A DNA stretch of 64,000 nt. Origin: Climacteris rufus. Taxonomy: Eukaryota; Chordata; Aves; Passeriformes; Climacteridae. Made by a program: the position numbers and the translations under genes. Below are positions 10,512-23,835 of the stretch, in pieces. Position 1 is the first letter of the stretch, and each line of letters opens with the position of its first letter. The stretch is from assembly GCA_013398175.1 (NCBI GenBank), contig VZRZ01004225.1, positions 1,164,734-1,228,733 on the forward strand, in the 5' to 3' direction. The notes beneath the pieces are model-generated. The model saw nothing but the letters and a program-made list of their open reading frames with translations, searched no databases and was not told where the DNA came from.

Positions 10512-13500
10512 GGAAAATGGAAAAAAATGCAAAAAAAAATTCCAAACCAATCCCACAACAAAAAATAAACTAAAGTATTTACAGACACAATATACATGCT
10601 TTCAAGCAAAGTGACCCTGGCAGGTGGGTGTGCTCCAAGTAAACCGCACTGCAGTTCACTTTCTATATGGAAACAACAACCTGAAAAAATGATACTCAAT
10701 CAAGTGCAAAGCATTAAATTGCATCTTCTACTTGTTAGATGCTTTTACCAAAACATTCAGCCACTTCAGCAACAATCTCATCCAAACTACAATATTTGGA
10801 GTAAATGGTGTGAATAGAAACTTTCAGTTCTACACTAGACATTTTCACAGATTGACCTAAAACACAGTGAGGTTCTGCACAGTCGACTTAATCCCTAGCC
10901 AAGAAGTAAATATGCTAGAAGCATCCTTTACAACACTGTACATCAATCCACACTGCTTTTGCTTGGGTTTTGTGTGGTGGGTTTTGTGTTTTTAAAACAA
11001 GGATAACAAAACCCCACACATTTCAGTTATACAAAAGTATAAGTCACCAAGTACTTTCAAGAATGAAAGAATCGCTCTCAATGCCCTAAAGGCATAAACA
11101 ACAAATATTTTTGGGAAATGTCCACAAATAATTTGTTTCTACTAACCATTTGCCCAAGAAAATCTCCAAAGATAACACTTTTAAACCTCATAAGTGCTAC
11201 TGTTTTCTAAAGAAGGGCAGAAATCAGTTTTGGTTCATTTAATTATCTTTTTCATCTTTACTGGGATCTGTTTTTTTCTACTACCTAGCCAACTCTCCAT
11301 ATTAAGCCAACACTCCATATACAGTAAGCTGTAAAAAGATTCTTGAAAAGTTAGCACTGAACTGAACATACCAAAACCAACAAAACTCACAGGAACTCCC
11401 ACCCCAAACACCCCATCCCAGATTCACATGTAAGAAACTCAACTCCTGAAAAGAACTCTGCAGCCTGACAGTTTGCACATTCTGTGGAGGATTACTAAGG
11501 ACTATATGTAATTAACCATAATTGCACATCACCTTTCTCAGTTTAAAAAGGGAGAACAATCTATATGGGTTCTTTCTGGTCTCTGATAACATTTTGTCCC
11601 CTGAATCTTAAAAATAACGTATTTGCACTAAAAAACACAATTATGAATAAACCTCTGAGATTTCCACCAAGTACAAGTAGTAAGACTTGATTCAGAACCA
11701 ATGTCAGAACAACTGATCACAAAGACAATGTCGCAATTGCTGTCTGCTTGCTTAATGATGACTTAAAACGAACTGGTGTTCTGTTAGAGCAAAACATTCA
11801 TGGATTTGATGTTTCAGAAAAATGACTGCAAGATAATGAATATTTTTAGTATTGTCATTTATTGAAAGCATAGAGGGTGCTATTAGTCCTTCCAATTTTG
11901 AGGGAATGAACACTTTAATAATGTGTAATTCAAGGCTGAGAAGGTTGAGAACAATGGTTTTGAACAGATATTTTAGGTGTTCTAGTTTTAGAAGACATTT
12001 AAAAACAAAATGATTTTTTTTGATCCCTTGGCAGAATAGGAAAAAAAAGCAAAGAAAAATCTGAAAGGTAAGCAATGTACTTTTTATGTAACATTAAAGA
12101 AAACAATGCTGTTTAAAAGAAAAAAGCAGCATATCTTTCACATTTTATGTCCTAAGTAGGTTTAAGTACTGCCTATTACTTGTCAAGAATTCAACAGCAA
12201 ATAGAAACTTTCCAGGTTGACGTGCAGGGGCAGACAAAGGTCATTCTTTAAAGCATTTTCTCCCTTGAGAGGAAAACCTGGAAGGATGCTGTTTGAGCAA
12301 TTTATACCAGGCACAGCAAGTCATTAGATGTCTGTGCTGCAAGTCTGCCATGATCCTAGTTCCACAGCCATATGTGGTTACCATGGTTGGAACCAGCTCC
12401 AAAAGCCAGTAAGTCAAAGGAGCACAGAGGTACGTATTTTCTTGTCAATGTGCTAAGCAGATATAGGCACTGTAAGTCTTGTAGAGAACAGCAAGACAAA
12501 GAAAGAGTGCGTTGCACAGATGAACATCACACATTATTGCTCAAAAAAGTATATTTTAAATTTTGAAGGGGGAGACATGATTGTGAAGCAGGGGGTGGAG
12601 AAGCAATTTGCAGACAGGGAAACATTCTTTCTGGTTAGTATTTTAATGAAAACTTTTCTTCCAATTCAGTTTGGCTTCAAAAAAAAACTAAACAATAAGG
12701 AATCCCACAGCATCTGTGAGTGTACTCTTAAATTCACAATCAAGAGATTTCTATTTTAAATAGCCAAAACAACACAATTCCTGAACTGTACTTGGTAGAG
12801 ACTTAAAGTCAGCATTTTTGGAAAACCCAGCCATCCAGGAGGAATATATGAGCTTGCAAATAACTCCTTTTTCCTGGAGAAGTTTACAAAATGATGCAAC
12901 AGATGTCTAGCTTTCAGTTATACAGCAAGCAATGCACGACACAGATTTGCTTATACAGAACATGACCTTATTCCACTTATATGGGCAGAATTTCAAGTCT
13001 AATACAGACCTACATGTCTAAAGAGGAACATAAATGAGTCTATTAAGAGCATACTCCTGATATGCACATGACATGTAGCACTATCTAATGTCTGATTTTC
13101 ACTGTAGATTTGAAATGACACAAACCAAAAGCACTTTAGCCAACAAGAACAGCATACAGACTAGTCCCACTCCTCCTTCTCTCAGTGTTTGCACAATCCA
13201 AGTTGACACACATTCCTCTACTTGCTGTCCCCAAGGACAGCCCTGTCTTGGACGTCTCAGCCCAGGCAAAGACTTCTCATTTTATCATGGACTGCTTTAC
13301 TGGCCTGTTCAGACTCCTTCCTATGCCTCTGAGGCATACAAAAGGTGAATTAATCCCCAAGTTTTTGACTAATTTTATCCTCTCCACGCTTGTGGAACAG
13401 TTTTGCGTTTGTAGGTTCAGTGTGTCTGAAAAAGAAAAAGCCCAAGAACAGAATTGTTTACAACATATTATTTTAACTCTCAAACTTCATTACAGAATGC

Positions 13501-15833
13501 TTACATTTATATACAAGCACAATATAAGCAACTTAATATTTTATGACCTCCTCAGAATACTTTCCTATGACATCTGAATTTGTCCCTTTAGCTTAGGGAG
13601 CTATGTGAACAAATTTAATATACTCAGAGGACATACTGCATTTCTTGTAAATTTGCATATCCCAATTCTCACATATTTCTAACACTGGGAAATACATCAA
13701 GTTAAAACTCAGTGGAAAACAAATCACTTAAAAGAGGAAATTAAGCCACCAGATTCACTAAGACAAGCAAAAGTAGAAAAATCAAGCAAAAACACTATCA
13801 TTAGCTGCATGCTATCCAATTAGTTTCTGCAATAGCCTGTATTAGGCAAGGTATGTGCTACTGTATTTTAAAAGGGAGTAGAAGACATTATCTTGCCTTT
13901 TCTTAACTTCCTTGAGTATTATTTAAAAAAACAACAAAGCATTTCTGTACTCTACGTTTACTTATCTCCATCATAAAATTACAAATATCATGCCTAGAAA
14001 TCAGTTTCCCTTTATTTCAAACATCAGCTCTATGTACAACTGCATATGCTTTTCTCAATAAGAGAGCATTGAATACTTTTGTCCATATGAATACCCAACT
14101 ACCTCTCTGACACCAAAGGGTCTTAAAAATAAGCCATATATGCAACCAGTTCAAACCTTAGGACACACACAAAGGAGAGAAAAGTACTTACAACAAGTGA
14201 GATTCTAACATATATGTGAGCATTAAGATACTGACATCAAATTTCTAACAGAAAATTGCCTTTAAAAAGCCATTGTACTTCTATAGCCATATTCTTGTTC
14301 TATATGAAGGGTCAAAGTTCTACTGAAATCAACGTCACAGCACATGCATTAAATAAGGACCCACAACAAAGTCATCGTTTCGTTAAAACAGTAAGTTTAT
14401 ACCACAGTCCTACCTACATCATTCAGAGGTTCTTACTTGAAAAAAACCTGAGACCCCACCAGAACATAATGAACTTATCGCAACTTTCTCACAGGTCAGA
14501 GTATATATTTCATTTTTCTTTTTTCTAAGAACACTCATGGCCAGAAAATAATGCCTCTGGCACATTTATTATGAGATGTCTACACATGTAGAAGCAGTAT
14601 GTATGCATGTGCACACATGCACCTTTATAGCATTATTATAAGGCTTCCTTTCCAGTATTATTAGCAGCTGCTTGCATATATGCAACTTCTTGTCCAGAGT
14701 GACAGCTGTATTTTCGCCTGTTTTGACATTGAGTCTGATCTGGGTGAATAGCTCATATCCATTAAAGTGCTATTACAACACTGAATGACTGCCAAAATAC
14801 TTCCTGATCAATTTTAAAAGCCAGCTAGCTGTCATCATCTAATCGTAACAGCAGAAAACAAATCTTTGGGGAATAAAACAAGATTTTAAAACATTTTTTA
14901 AAAGCAGAGTATTAAGTCTAAAACCTCCAAACTATTTAAATAAAAATCACAAGCCACAGAAATATCTAGGTAAAAAATCTGTGCACTTTGAAAACCCATA
15001 TATTTGTTACTGACAAGCATCCTAACAATCTCTAAATATGCCATTTCAACAATCTCCACAGTTTGAATTCTTGCCATTACATAACTTAATAAAGCAGCAC
15101 TGAAAACAATCACCCCAGAGTGTGATTGTGTTCACCATCAAATTTAGTTCTATAAAATTTAAGACTGAATTCCATCATCTTTGTCTCTTTGGTTGAATGG
15201 CTGAAAACCAACATGCAGGTTCAACTCCTTGCTTCTGAATTGCTTTACTGTATGCATATTTTTAAGTGGCAGTAAAAACATTATTTCAGACTTTCATTTA
15301 TCATGCATACTTGAAAGGCTATATAACTCAGAGACAGTTAAGACCACTTGAAGAGAAGGCATAGTTGGCACAAATTTGGCACAGCTTTCAGAGAGCCTGA
15401 GCAGTTCTGTATTTGTAATACAGCACATTAAAAGAATGAAAAAGGAGTTGTAAGAAATTGCATGTACCACATGAAAGATGTCTATTAAGTCAAGCATGCA
15501 AAGCCCACATGCACACGCAGTAACTATTCAATGTATAGATGACTTTTTGATTTTTCCCTACTGGACTGTTTTCTTCCCAACTCTGTGCAGCTTGCTAATT
15601 TGCTGTGTGGCCAGTCTGTTTTGATCAGTGAAACACAGAATATCAACCACCTGAATGAAATATTGCTGCATCGAAATATATACGCATGAAAATAGCTCAA
15701 AGGAGGAGACCCACCATATACTCCACAAACACCCATCATAAGGCTAAAAAATGAAACTGTGCATTAGAAATACATCATGGATTCAAAATTCTTTGGAAGA
15801 GCTTCTCCTGTATCTCTAGTCTCAAGCTGAAAC

Positions 15834-15895
15834 AATACCAAACAATCAAAAAAGCCCCCAAAAAACAACAACCAAAAGCCTCACTAAAACTACAC
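15834..15895 (+). repeat. A/C-rich low-complexity tract
   Basis: Mostly A and C, including 'aaaaaagcccccaaaaaac', very similar in texture to the tracts at 7465 and 37353. Confidence 0.75.
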
Positions 15896-18226
15896 TAGGT
15901 AAGACTGTCAACATGTACTTTTGCACCAAAATAACTGAGTAGAAAAAGAGTAATACATGTATTCTTTCAGTTCTAGTTCTCATATAATTGAACTCTATGT
16001 TTATGAAGTTATAAATCCTAATTAGAAAGATAGCTGCATTACTGCCTGCCAAAAATAATGCCATTTGACAATTTACAATGCAATAATAATTAAAAAAAAT
16101 TTAAAGTGTTATTCTAGCTGAGGTGTTCCTGACATGAAAGCTCTCTATATGTAAAATGAGCAACTAGAAGATTACAGAGGGTTCTGCAAGCACAGTTACA
16201 CTGTATTTTATCAGAGAGTGATAATTCAGATGTGATAAAGCTGAAGGAGTTTGTGTGGAATACATGTCGTAAGACCTTACTGGTTTTGGCAGCATGTCAA
16301 AAAATGCAAACTGCATGTGAAGGAACATTGACAGTGACTCCTGGATTTAAGGGACAAAAAACCAAGGTTTTCAGAGAAGCCACAGTGATAACATACTAAC
16401 AATTTAATAAAAGGAATCCCTCTACCTCAGGCTTTGGTGCAACCCAAATCAGACAGAATCTAAGTAAATAATTTCAAACCCATTAAAATAAGTATATAAA
16501 TGCAGTGACTTGTTCATATGTACATTTAAATTCAAACACATTTGTTTTGTATATTGTAAACATTTTGTTTTAAAACTAATTTGTGCCTATACCTTATGTC
16601 AAGGAAGAGGAGATCTGACATGAAGTACTAACAAGCGTTATGTCATCTCCACACATATATATGGCTGTATTTTCATTTTGTGGCTTACACATTTAGTAGA
16701 GAAGATCCTAATTTCCAAGAAGATCCTCTGATATTTTGTGAGGATAGTAATAACCTATAGCTTGACAATAACATTTTTATTACAAGTATGTATTATATAT
16801 ATGCTAGTTAAAAAAACCTCCAACATATTAATACATTACATGTTACTAAAAGAGCTATAACCAACTTATATATTTAACACCATTTATAGGTCTGTTTTGG
16901 TTAATAAAACTTGCACAGTTAAAGTTTAGCTTAGCAGGATAACGTTGATTAACTGTTGATAATTCTGAATAATAGCACTAGTGATAAGTAGCTGCATTAA
17001 TAACTACAGTGGGAAAGGACTACTGGGAATCTGCATGTTTGCAAAAGGATTCTGAACAGCTAATATGTACAGACTGCTACAAAATACTGTGCATGAAAAT
17101 ATACATTGCCTTGTAACTTGACATCAATAATGCTGCCTATTAAAAAAATAGTCAGTGTATTATTTCCCCAGTTTAAAAGTTCTCAAGATCTTAGCCTATT
17201 CTTCATAAAATTCTGCTGCTACCTTCTTAGTGTCAGAATTATAATGTTTCTTTCTGTCAATGTGATTGTACACTAGAAAAAAGAGAAATCAAAAACTGAC
17301 TAAGAGGCTGAAGAAAACTGAACCCCCTATGTCACATCAAGCAAAGCCACTACCAACTAGCATGGTCCAACTAAATAACAGAAGATCTGAAACTTGGTAT
17401 AAACTGGCTACATCAACTAGTTAGCATTCATCCATTTACTATTTAGGAAGGAAGGCATGGATCACATCACAATGAACATCCCACTCCCAAACTGGCAGGT
17501 TCCCCAAAATAGAATGGCATGTTTCCACTATGTTTAATCTCAGCAGGACTACACAACAGGAGGAACACTACAAAAGACCAGAACAGGAAGGAGAGACAAC
17601 AGGAATCTAAAACCTTGCTCTTCTCTGATATTTGCAGAGGAAGGAGGTCACCATTTAAGAGACACCTAAGTCACATGAGAGTGATGTCTAAAAAAATTAA
17701 TAAAAAAGACATAGGACCTTCCCTCTGCACACATGCATTCATGTTCCATAAGACAGGAATGGAGGGCGATATTTGACTCTTGATGCCAAAAACAGTCATA
17801 CTACTATTTGATACAAGTATGAAGTTGCTATTAAACTAACTTTAAAGGTATTATGAAGAGCATGAGTCTCACATATTTACTACTATCTGCCAGAAGTGAT
17901 TACAGTACTAAGTGCACAAAACAGTTATTGGAAAACCTATCTTGACAACCAGCTTAGCAATTCCATTGTTAGGAAAGCACCCACCTTGTTCTCACAGGTA
18001 TTGATTATGCACATATAACATTATATAATATAGCTAGCATAGTATTAATGACAGTAGAGAGGACTTAGCTTTATTTACATAGTGTTGCAGGTGTAGCTGC
18101 TCATTACATCAAAACCTCAAGCCAGAAGAACAGAGCAGAGAAATATATGCAATCCTGCAACAGTCTGGCTAATGGTCATTACAAATATCATGTCAAGCTG
18201 TACGCCAACTATTTTTTCTTTAAAAG

Positions 18227-18278
18227 AATGAGCTTGTCACACTGTTCAGAAGGGAGATAGCAGAGCCTTGGACTGCAG
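18227..18278 (+). other. Candidate 52-nt exon bounded by strong splice signals
   Basis: The left side has a pyrimidine-rich acceptor ('attttttctttaaaag' ending at 18226). The right side has a textbook donor (CAG|gtaagt, exon end 18278). One frame is open throughout, reading NELVTLFRREIAEPWTA; the other two contain stops. The peptide resembles no protein I can name. With no adjacent exon visible and a high chance rate of such pairs in 64 kb, this is a lead only. Confidence 0.18.
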
Positions 18279-18948
18279 GTAAGTCCACCAACACTAAAAC
18301 CTCTTCCAGATGTGCAGCTGCTTTCTGCAGTGCAGAGATATTTCTTAGCCTTTAAGCAATATGAAAGTGAACTACTAATGGAAAAGAATAACTGTCTTAT
18401 GATAATTTAACAGGCTGGGGGAAAAGGAAAGTCAGCGGAGAGTCAGGGGCCCAAGCATCCTACCAGGAATCTTTCACTCCTTGACTTTTCAGCTTACAGT
18501 CTGGTTGTTCTGGAATGATGACCTACTTGTCAGCTATATAGGATTTGTGCCTGGTGTCTTCATCACAGATGTGCAGAACAACAACATAGCCTCCATTTCC
18601 TTCCCCAATATCCTTGTCTCTCACTTGTAATCACATAGGATCAATCTCCTCAATATTATCTACTTCCAGAGCAGTTCCATCCCCCCTGTTTGGAATAAAC
18701 GCCCATCTTTCCCTGCAGTGCTCTTCCCTTACTTATTTTTCTTCCTGATTCAATCCACTCACAGGGCATTGCTTCAGCTAAAGGAGAGACTGGGAAGACA
18801 GAGATAGAGCACAGCTGATGGAGCACCCAACTGCTATCACAAATTGCTGTCAGAAATCACAGTAGCAGCACACAGTTTTAGTACTGTTTGGAACCATGTA
18901 TTTTATAATTAAGCTTTTATGGAGGTAGTAGTGACTACTGTAACTCAC

Positions 18949-18990
18949 CAATCATTACACAGGAAAAAATCTCCACCCATCACTGTTTTA
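18949..18990 (-). other. Candidate 42-nt exon on the minus strand
   Basis: Reverse-strand acceptor 'ttatgttgtcctttttag' lies immediately upstream, and the donor is TTG|gtgagt. One of three frames is open (KTVMGGDFFLCND). The length is a multiple of three. No homology is recognised and no neighbouring exon is seen. Confidence 0.12.
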
Positions 18991-20284
18991 CTAAAAAGGA
19001 CAACATAAAAGTGTGACATGCAACTGCACATCACATTTTCCAGTGTAATTCACAGAAAACTTGGCTTCTTTTTCCCTTGGGATGTTTTCTACAGTATATA
19101 AGCGAAACAAAGAAAAGTTGGATTCAAGTATAAAACTGACTGGCTTGAAGTCTGGTTTTGTACTTCTGTACAGAACTTGGCATATATTTTTCCATTCTTC
19201 CCGTTCTTTTTTTCAGCAAGAGTCAGATGTTGGTCATGACACCAAAATAGGGCAATATCATTCCATGTACAAATCCTCTTACTAAAAGTTACTTAATGTA
19301 CCTTTTTCTCCAAATGCCTATAACTGATCAGGTCTCACAGAGCATCATTCTAATATATTAGGAAAGAGGATATGATTGTAAATAGCCAGTAACACCAACC
19401 TTCCATGCAACAGAATGCAGAAAAACATGTTCACTAGTAACCTAAAAAAGTACAACAAACTTAAAGAACCAGCTAAAATACTATATTTAAGGGCATACAG
19501 AGGTGGGTGAGTAAAGAGATCAGCTAGAACTTTGTACTGAAAGAAAGAAATTCAGTTCCAGTTATGCCAGAGGCCATGTTTGAATTAAATAGTAATGTTA
19601 ACATTGTGTCTCAGCTGCCCAGAAATTTTGAAATTTTGATGCTCCAACATTTACATCTGAAGTGACTACCACAGGCAGATCTTTTTCCAAAACCTCCTGA
19701 CTGCTACCTGTCAAAGATAGTCCACAGCTGTAATAGCGTCCAGACCAAAGCAGGTCTGGGGGCCATGCTGGCGGCTGGCAGCCCAGCACGTCAGAGCTCT
19801 CTGGCACTGGCAGTCCTGTGCACTTCTGGTCAAATCTGACACAGAACAGATAGAAGCAAATGTGGAAGAAACAAAATAAGAGTTGGGGTTAGAATGTGCA
19901 TATTTCTGTGACCTGATGTCTGTAGCTGAAAAGCTGATAATTCTCAATTAAGCTGTTTTGTTAAAACTGATAACTGAGGCTCAGATTTTTAACCAAAATT
20001 TTCAATATTGGAAAGGTATTGCCATGCAAACTACCAATTACTTGATATGCTGCTATGTGGCTTACTTCATGAATATTGTTAGATACAGTAAAATGGATGT
20101 AACATTTCAACACTACTGTAATTATGGGAACACCCCCATGTGTGGGCCTGACATCTACCAAGATAATTCAGTTGTTGCAAATGAAAACCTATGAGAAAGG
20201 GGAATATGACTCAGTTTGCAACTCTTAGCACTGGTACCTCATCTATTCCATGTGTGTCTTTCCTATTAAGCTGTATATTACAAA

Positions 20285-21125
20285 TACATTTGAAATTTGG
20301 AAAGGATGCCATCCAGAGAGTCCTTGACACGCTTGAGAGTTGGGCCAATGCAAACATCTTTGAGTCCAGCAAAGCAAAGTGCAAGGTCCTACATCTGAGT
20401 CATGGCAATCCCAGGCACACCTAAGGAAATTGAGCAGCCCTGCAAAGAAGGACTTGGGGATGATGGTTTGAAAAATTCAAAACGAGCTGGCACTGTGTGC
20501 TCATAGCCCAGAAAGCCAACCATATCTGGGCCGCATGAAAACCGCTGTGGCCAGCAGGGTGAGGGAGGGGATTCTGCCCCTCTGCTCTGCTCTTTTGAGA
20601 CCGCACCTGGAGTGCTGCATTCAGTTCTGGTGCCACCACCATAATGACATGGAACTTCTGGAGCAAGTCCAGGGGAGGGTCACAAAGTTGATAAGAGGAC
20701 TGGAACTCTCCTTCCCTCCACTCTTCCCTGGGGAGACAGGTTGAGAAAGTTTGGTCTGTCCAGACGGGAGAAGAGAAGGTTGCATGGACACCTCATAGCA
20801 ACCTTCCAGTATCTGACAAGGACCTACAGGGAAGAGGTGAGGGACTCTTCATCAGGGACTGTAGTAATAAGACACAGAGTAATGGGTACAAATTGAAGGA
20901 GAGGAAATTTAGGTTAGATATTAGGAAGAAATTTACTGTAAGGGTGGTAAGATATTGGAACAGGTTACCCAGGGAGGTTGTAGATGCCCCAACCCTGTCA
21001 GTGTTCAAAGCCAGGCTGGATAAGGCCTTGAGCAACCTGGTCTAGTGGAAGGTGTCCCTGCTCATGGCAGGGGGGGTTGGGACTAGATGATCTTTAATGC
21101 CCATTTCAATCCTCAACACTCTATG
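20285..21125 (+). mobile_element. CR1 LINE, 5'-truncated (ORF2 C-terminus plus 3' end)
   Basis: A typical truncated CR1 insertion. The left part encodes the end of ORF2. The right part carries the classic avian 3' segment: 'aggttagatattaggaag', 'ggaacaggttacccagggag', 'aaccctgtcagtgttcaaag', 'ggataaggccttgagcaacc' and 'gttgggactagatgatct', ending in a decayed octamer ('caacactctatgactaatg'). Better preserved than the copies at 29637 or 58455. The left boundary is approximate because the truncation point merges into unrelated sequence. An A/C-rich tract follows shortly after the 3' end. Confidence 0.95.
20300..20970 (+). pseudogene. CR1 ORF2 C-terminal remnant
   Basis: Reading left to right across frames: DAIQRVLDTLESWANAN and KAKCKVLHLSHGNPRHT end at a stop near 20423. 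A second frame (20535-20744) reads VASRVREGILPLCSALLRPH, LECCIQFW and LLEQVQGRVTKLIRGLE. A third portion, near 20890-20970, reads as the L-ERKFRLDIRKKFTVRVV-like tail. These are the post-palm blocks of CR1 ORF2. The catalytic motifs are absent because the copy is 5'-truncated, so no enzymatic function is possible. Several frame shifts separate the blocks. Confidence 0.9.
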
Positions 21126-21144
21126 ACTAATGTTATTTAGGTTT

Positions 21145-21250
21145 CAAAAAAAACAAAAACAAAAACAAACACACAAAAAACCACCACACACACACAAAAA
21201 CCAAACCAAAGCAAACAAACAAAAAATCACACCAAAGCAAACAAAAAAAC
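21145..21250 (+). repeat. A/C-rich low-complexity tract next to the CR1 3' end
   Basis: About 105 bases of A-runs broken by C, including (CA)n at about 21183-21195 and repeated 'caaagcaaacaaa' units. It begins about 20 bases after the recognisable CR1 end, so it may have grown from the element's tail or be independent. Confidence 0.8.
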
Positions 21251-23697
21251 TCCAGGTTATAAACACCTCAGATTTGTTGAACATTTTTTGTTCTCTGAAA
21301 AATAAAGTACAACTCAGCCTTTTTTTTTTTTCTACACACAAAAAAAAGTTGGATGTTACCATGAAACAAAATAGGAAGCCAGTCTAGGCTCTCTCTGTAC
21401 TGAAAGGAAGTCTTGCAAGTCTTCCAGTTACTGAAATAAAGTGTAAATATGAGCCAACATTTCTAAATCTATATAGGCAGTGTTAACAACCCCCTTTTTT
21501 ATCTCCAGTCTTACTGGACTTTGTGTGCCTGATCTCCATTACTGTTCATATTCCTCATGCTGGTCATCCAGTCTTTACATCAAATACTTAAATTTTCCCT
21601 CTGCTCTGAGCATTTAAGGTATTTGCATGGGTATTTCAGAAAGCTCATAAAGCAATATATGAGTTAGTAGTTCACACCTCACAACCTCACTAACAATCAC
21701 CTGACCAAAAAAAAAAAATCAAATCAATAGCAGTTAATTTCTACTTCAGCAAAAAAAGTCTAAATGTCTCTGTGGACTTTACCTGTTAGGTGATATGGGA
21801 GGTGTATGTGTAGGGCAGGGGTGGTAAGGGAGGTCAGACAAACAAAACATGCACACCTGTTTATGAAGGCTGTCCCCTGCATGGTTCACGTATTGCCTTG
21901 GATACCTTCAAGCATATAACATGAAAAACGGTTTAATAAAAGAATCTAGTGGTAAATTACTACTGCATCTATTTCAGAGCTCCTTTTATCAAGTCAGGTG
22001 TGGGCGAGCTTGTTGTTTCAACATGCCAAAGTTATCAGCAGAAAGAATTACCAGGAGTATCAGGAGAGCATAGAGTGGGTGTTGCCTCTTTAGAAGAGCT
22101 GTTAACCCTTCAAAAGCACATCATGAACCAATGGGATCGCGAAGAGTACCTGCCCTCACAGCTCTCTGAACCTCAAGACCTGAATTTAACAGCTTAGCAA
22201 AGCAAGCATAACTGACAATAGGCACTAAGCAATCAAAACTGAGTGCATAAATCCTTTGTAAAGTACCCAAAGTAATCTATTTAGTGTCGCTTTATCTACC
22301 ATGCCTTCTAATTTCGGAGTCAGAAATGGTCGAGTTCATTACAAGTTAGTGTTTTTAACCAAATGAAAAAAAAATTTAAAAATCAGAGAAACAGAAACCT
22401 TCATGCCAAGTCATCCCAAGCATTAAAGGTGTATCCTTGCTGTAAATAAGTGTACAGCACTATAATGTCACAATTATCTATTCACTTAGTGAAAAATATC
22501 CCTATTTGGTACATAGAAGGGGATATTTTCTTATTTGTTTTCAAACTATTACATGTTTTAGGATCTGACATTCACTGTAAGTACAGATAAGAGCATAGTG
22601 AGGCTTATCTATGCACAGCTGCCATCTAGGATATGCAGATGAAGAATATTTGTGTTAGTAAATAAAATTCTGAATAAACTGTCAGTCCATTCATAATAAA
22701 AATAATGTTAACTGTGCACCCATAGCTTCAGACCAGATTGTTTTCCATATCTTGTTTGTATCCTCTTAACTAATTCTTTAGCCACACCAAAACATCTATC
22801 AGTTGCTTCTGAACAATCTTCTACAAAACTGAACTAGAAATGGAGCTAGACCAATGCTTACACAAGAAATGCAGCTTATTACATTTGTTGCACTCTAAAC
22901 AAATATTGATTTCAATCTCAGAATGCTATGAAAGGGCTTGCATCAATTACACAGTACATCACAGTCATGATGCAAGTTACCTAATTCCAGTGAAGCACAC
23001 AGCAAATCAATCATTCACATCCACATAGCCTGGTGAACCAGAGCCACCACTACTTACCTTTATCTGAACTTTTAAATACTACATTCATTTTGGAGTGGCA
23101 TTATAAAGGAAAAGGTTTACAATGGAAAAAATGTCAGCTAATCTGCCAAAAAACCTGCAGTAATTATAATTACCTCTATTCATGTCATGTGTTTTAATAC
23201 ATACACAAATGAATAAAAGAGCCCTTAATGACAACAACATTATGAGGGGAGGTTTCCCTTTTGCATTATCTATTTATTCAACACAAAATTATTAGGCTAT
23301 TGTGATAAAGCAGCTAGAGTACAATGACTTTCCTTTAATCACTAATTAAAATGCTGATTGCCTGTTGAGTGAGACGTGCAGTTATGGTCAAACACCAAGT
23401 CCCATTGTGTGATAACAGCTTGGGCTGGCCTTACAACTGGGTGGGGTTGAATCAGTGCTAAGTAAACAAACCTTCTATGGCTGAAAAACACAGTCCCTTC
23501 AGCTCAATAAAATCCTTAAGTAACTTTTAATTTTACAGCCTTAGACAAGCTAATATTGCAGAGCACAAAAGTTCAGAGATAAAGAGACCTACCAGGTGCT
23601 GGTATAAACAAGCAATTACACAGATTGCAGAAGAGCAATACTGGGTCTGTATGAATTAATTTATTCTGTGTACAAGCTGAGGTGGAAATTAATTTCA
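21251..23697. other. No recognised gene
   Basis: AT-rich sequence with A- and T-homopolymers (for example a T run near 21320-21332). The 23200-23460 interval has mixed, non-repetitive sequence with 'taattaaaatg'-type sites and could be a conserved noncoding element. That cannot be judged without alignment. Confidence 0.45.
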
Positions 23698-23835
23698 TGG
23701 GGCCAAATTCAAAGGACCACTGGGACATTATTGGCTTCATCTATTCAACTTCTGAAGTATACTCAAATTACACCTCTGCAATCCCACTGATAGCACCCCA
23801 ATGCCATTAGTGGGGTTTCACAGATATAGTCAGGA
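23698..23835. mobile_element. Ancient palindromic MITE-like repeat
   Basis: Begins 'tggggccaaattc'. It then shows 'ctcaaattacacctctgcaa', 'tcccactgatagcacccca' and 'ccattagtggggtttcac'. This matches the layout of an old amniote repeat I recall ('gggccaaattc...ttacac.ggtgtaa.ccactga..tcaatggggttacac...'). The two halves are partly self-complementary. It may belong to the Harbinger-related MITEs described as Chompy in archosaurs, but that name is from memory and was not checked. Confidence 0.45.

Larger units (their letters stand above)
10512..20284. other. Long stretch without recognised gene
   Basis: Almost 10 kb of AT-rich sequence. I recognise no LINE or SINE copy with confidence. It contains A/C-rich islands (11376-11420, 15834-15895) and a G+C-richer patch with several CpGs at about 19720-19830. 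It also holds two splice-bounded candidates listed separately (18227-18278 and 18949-18990). Open frames up to 130 codons (for example 13185-13577) show no recognisable domain. Confidence 0.5.

Noticed and set aside
13185..13577. 130-codon open frame
   Set aside because: No recognisable motif or composition shift; overlapping frames on both strands are also open, typical of random AT-rich DNA.
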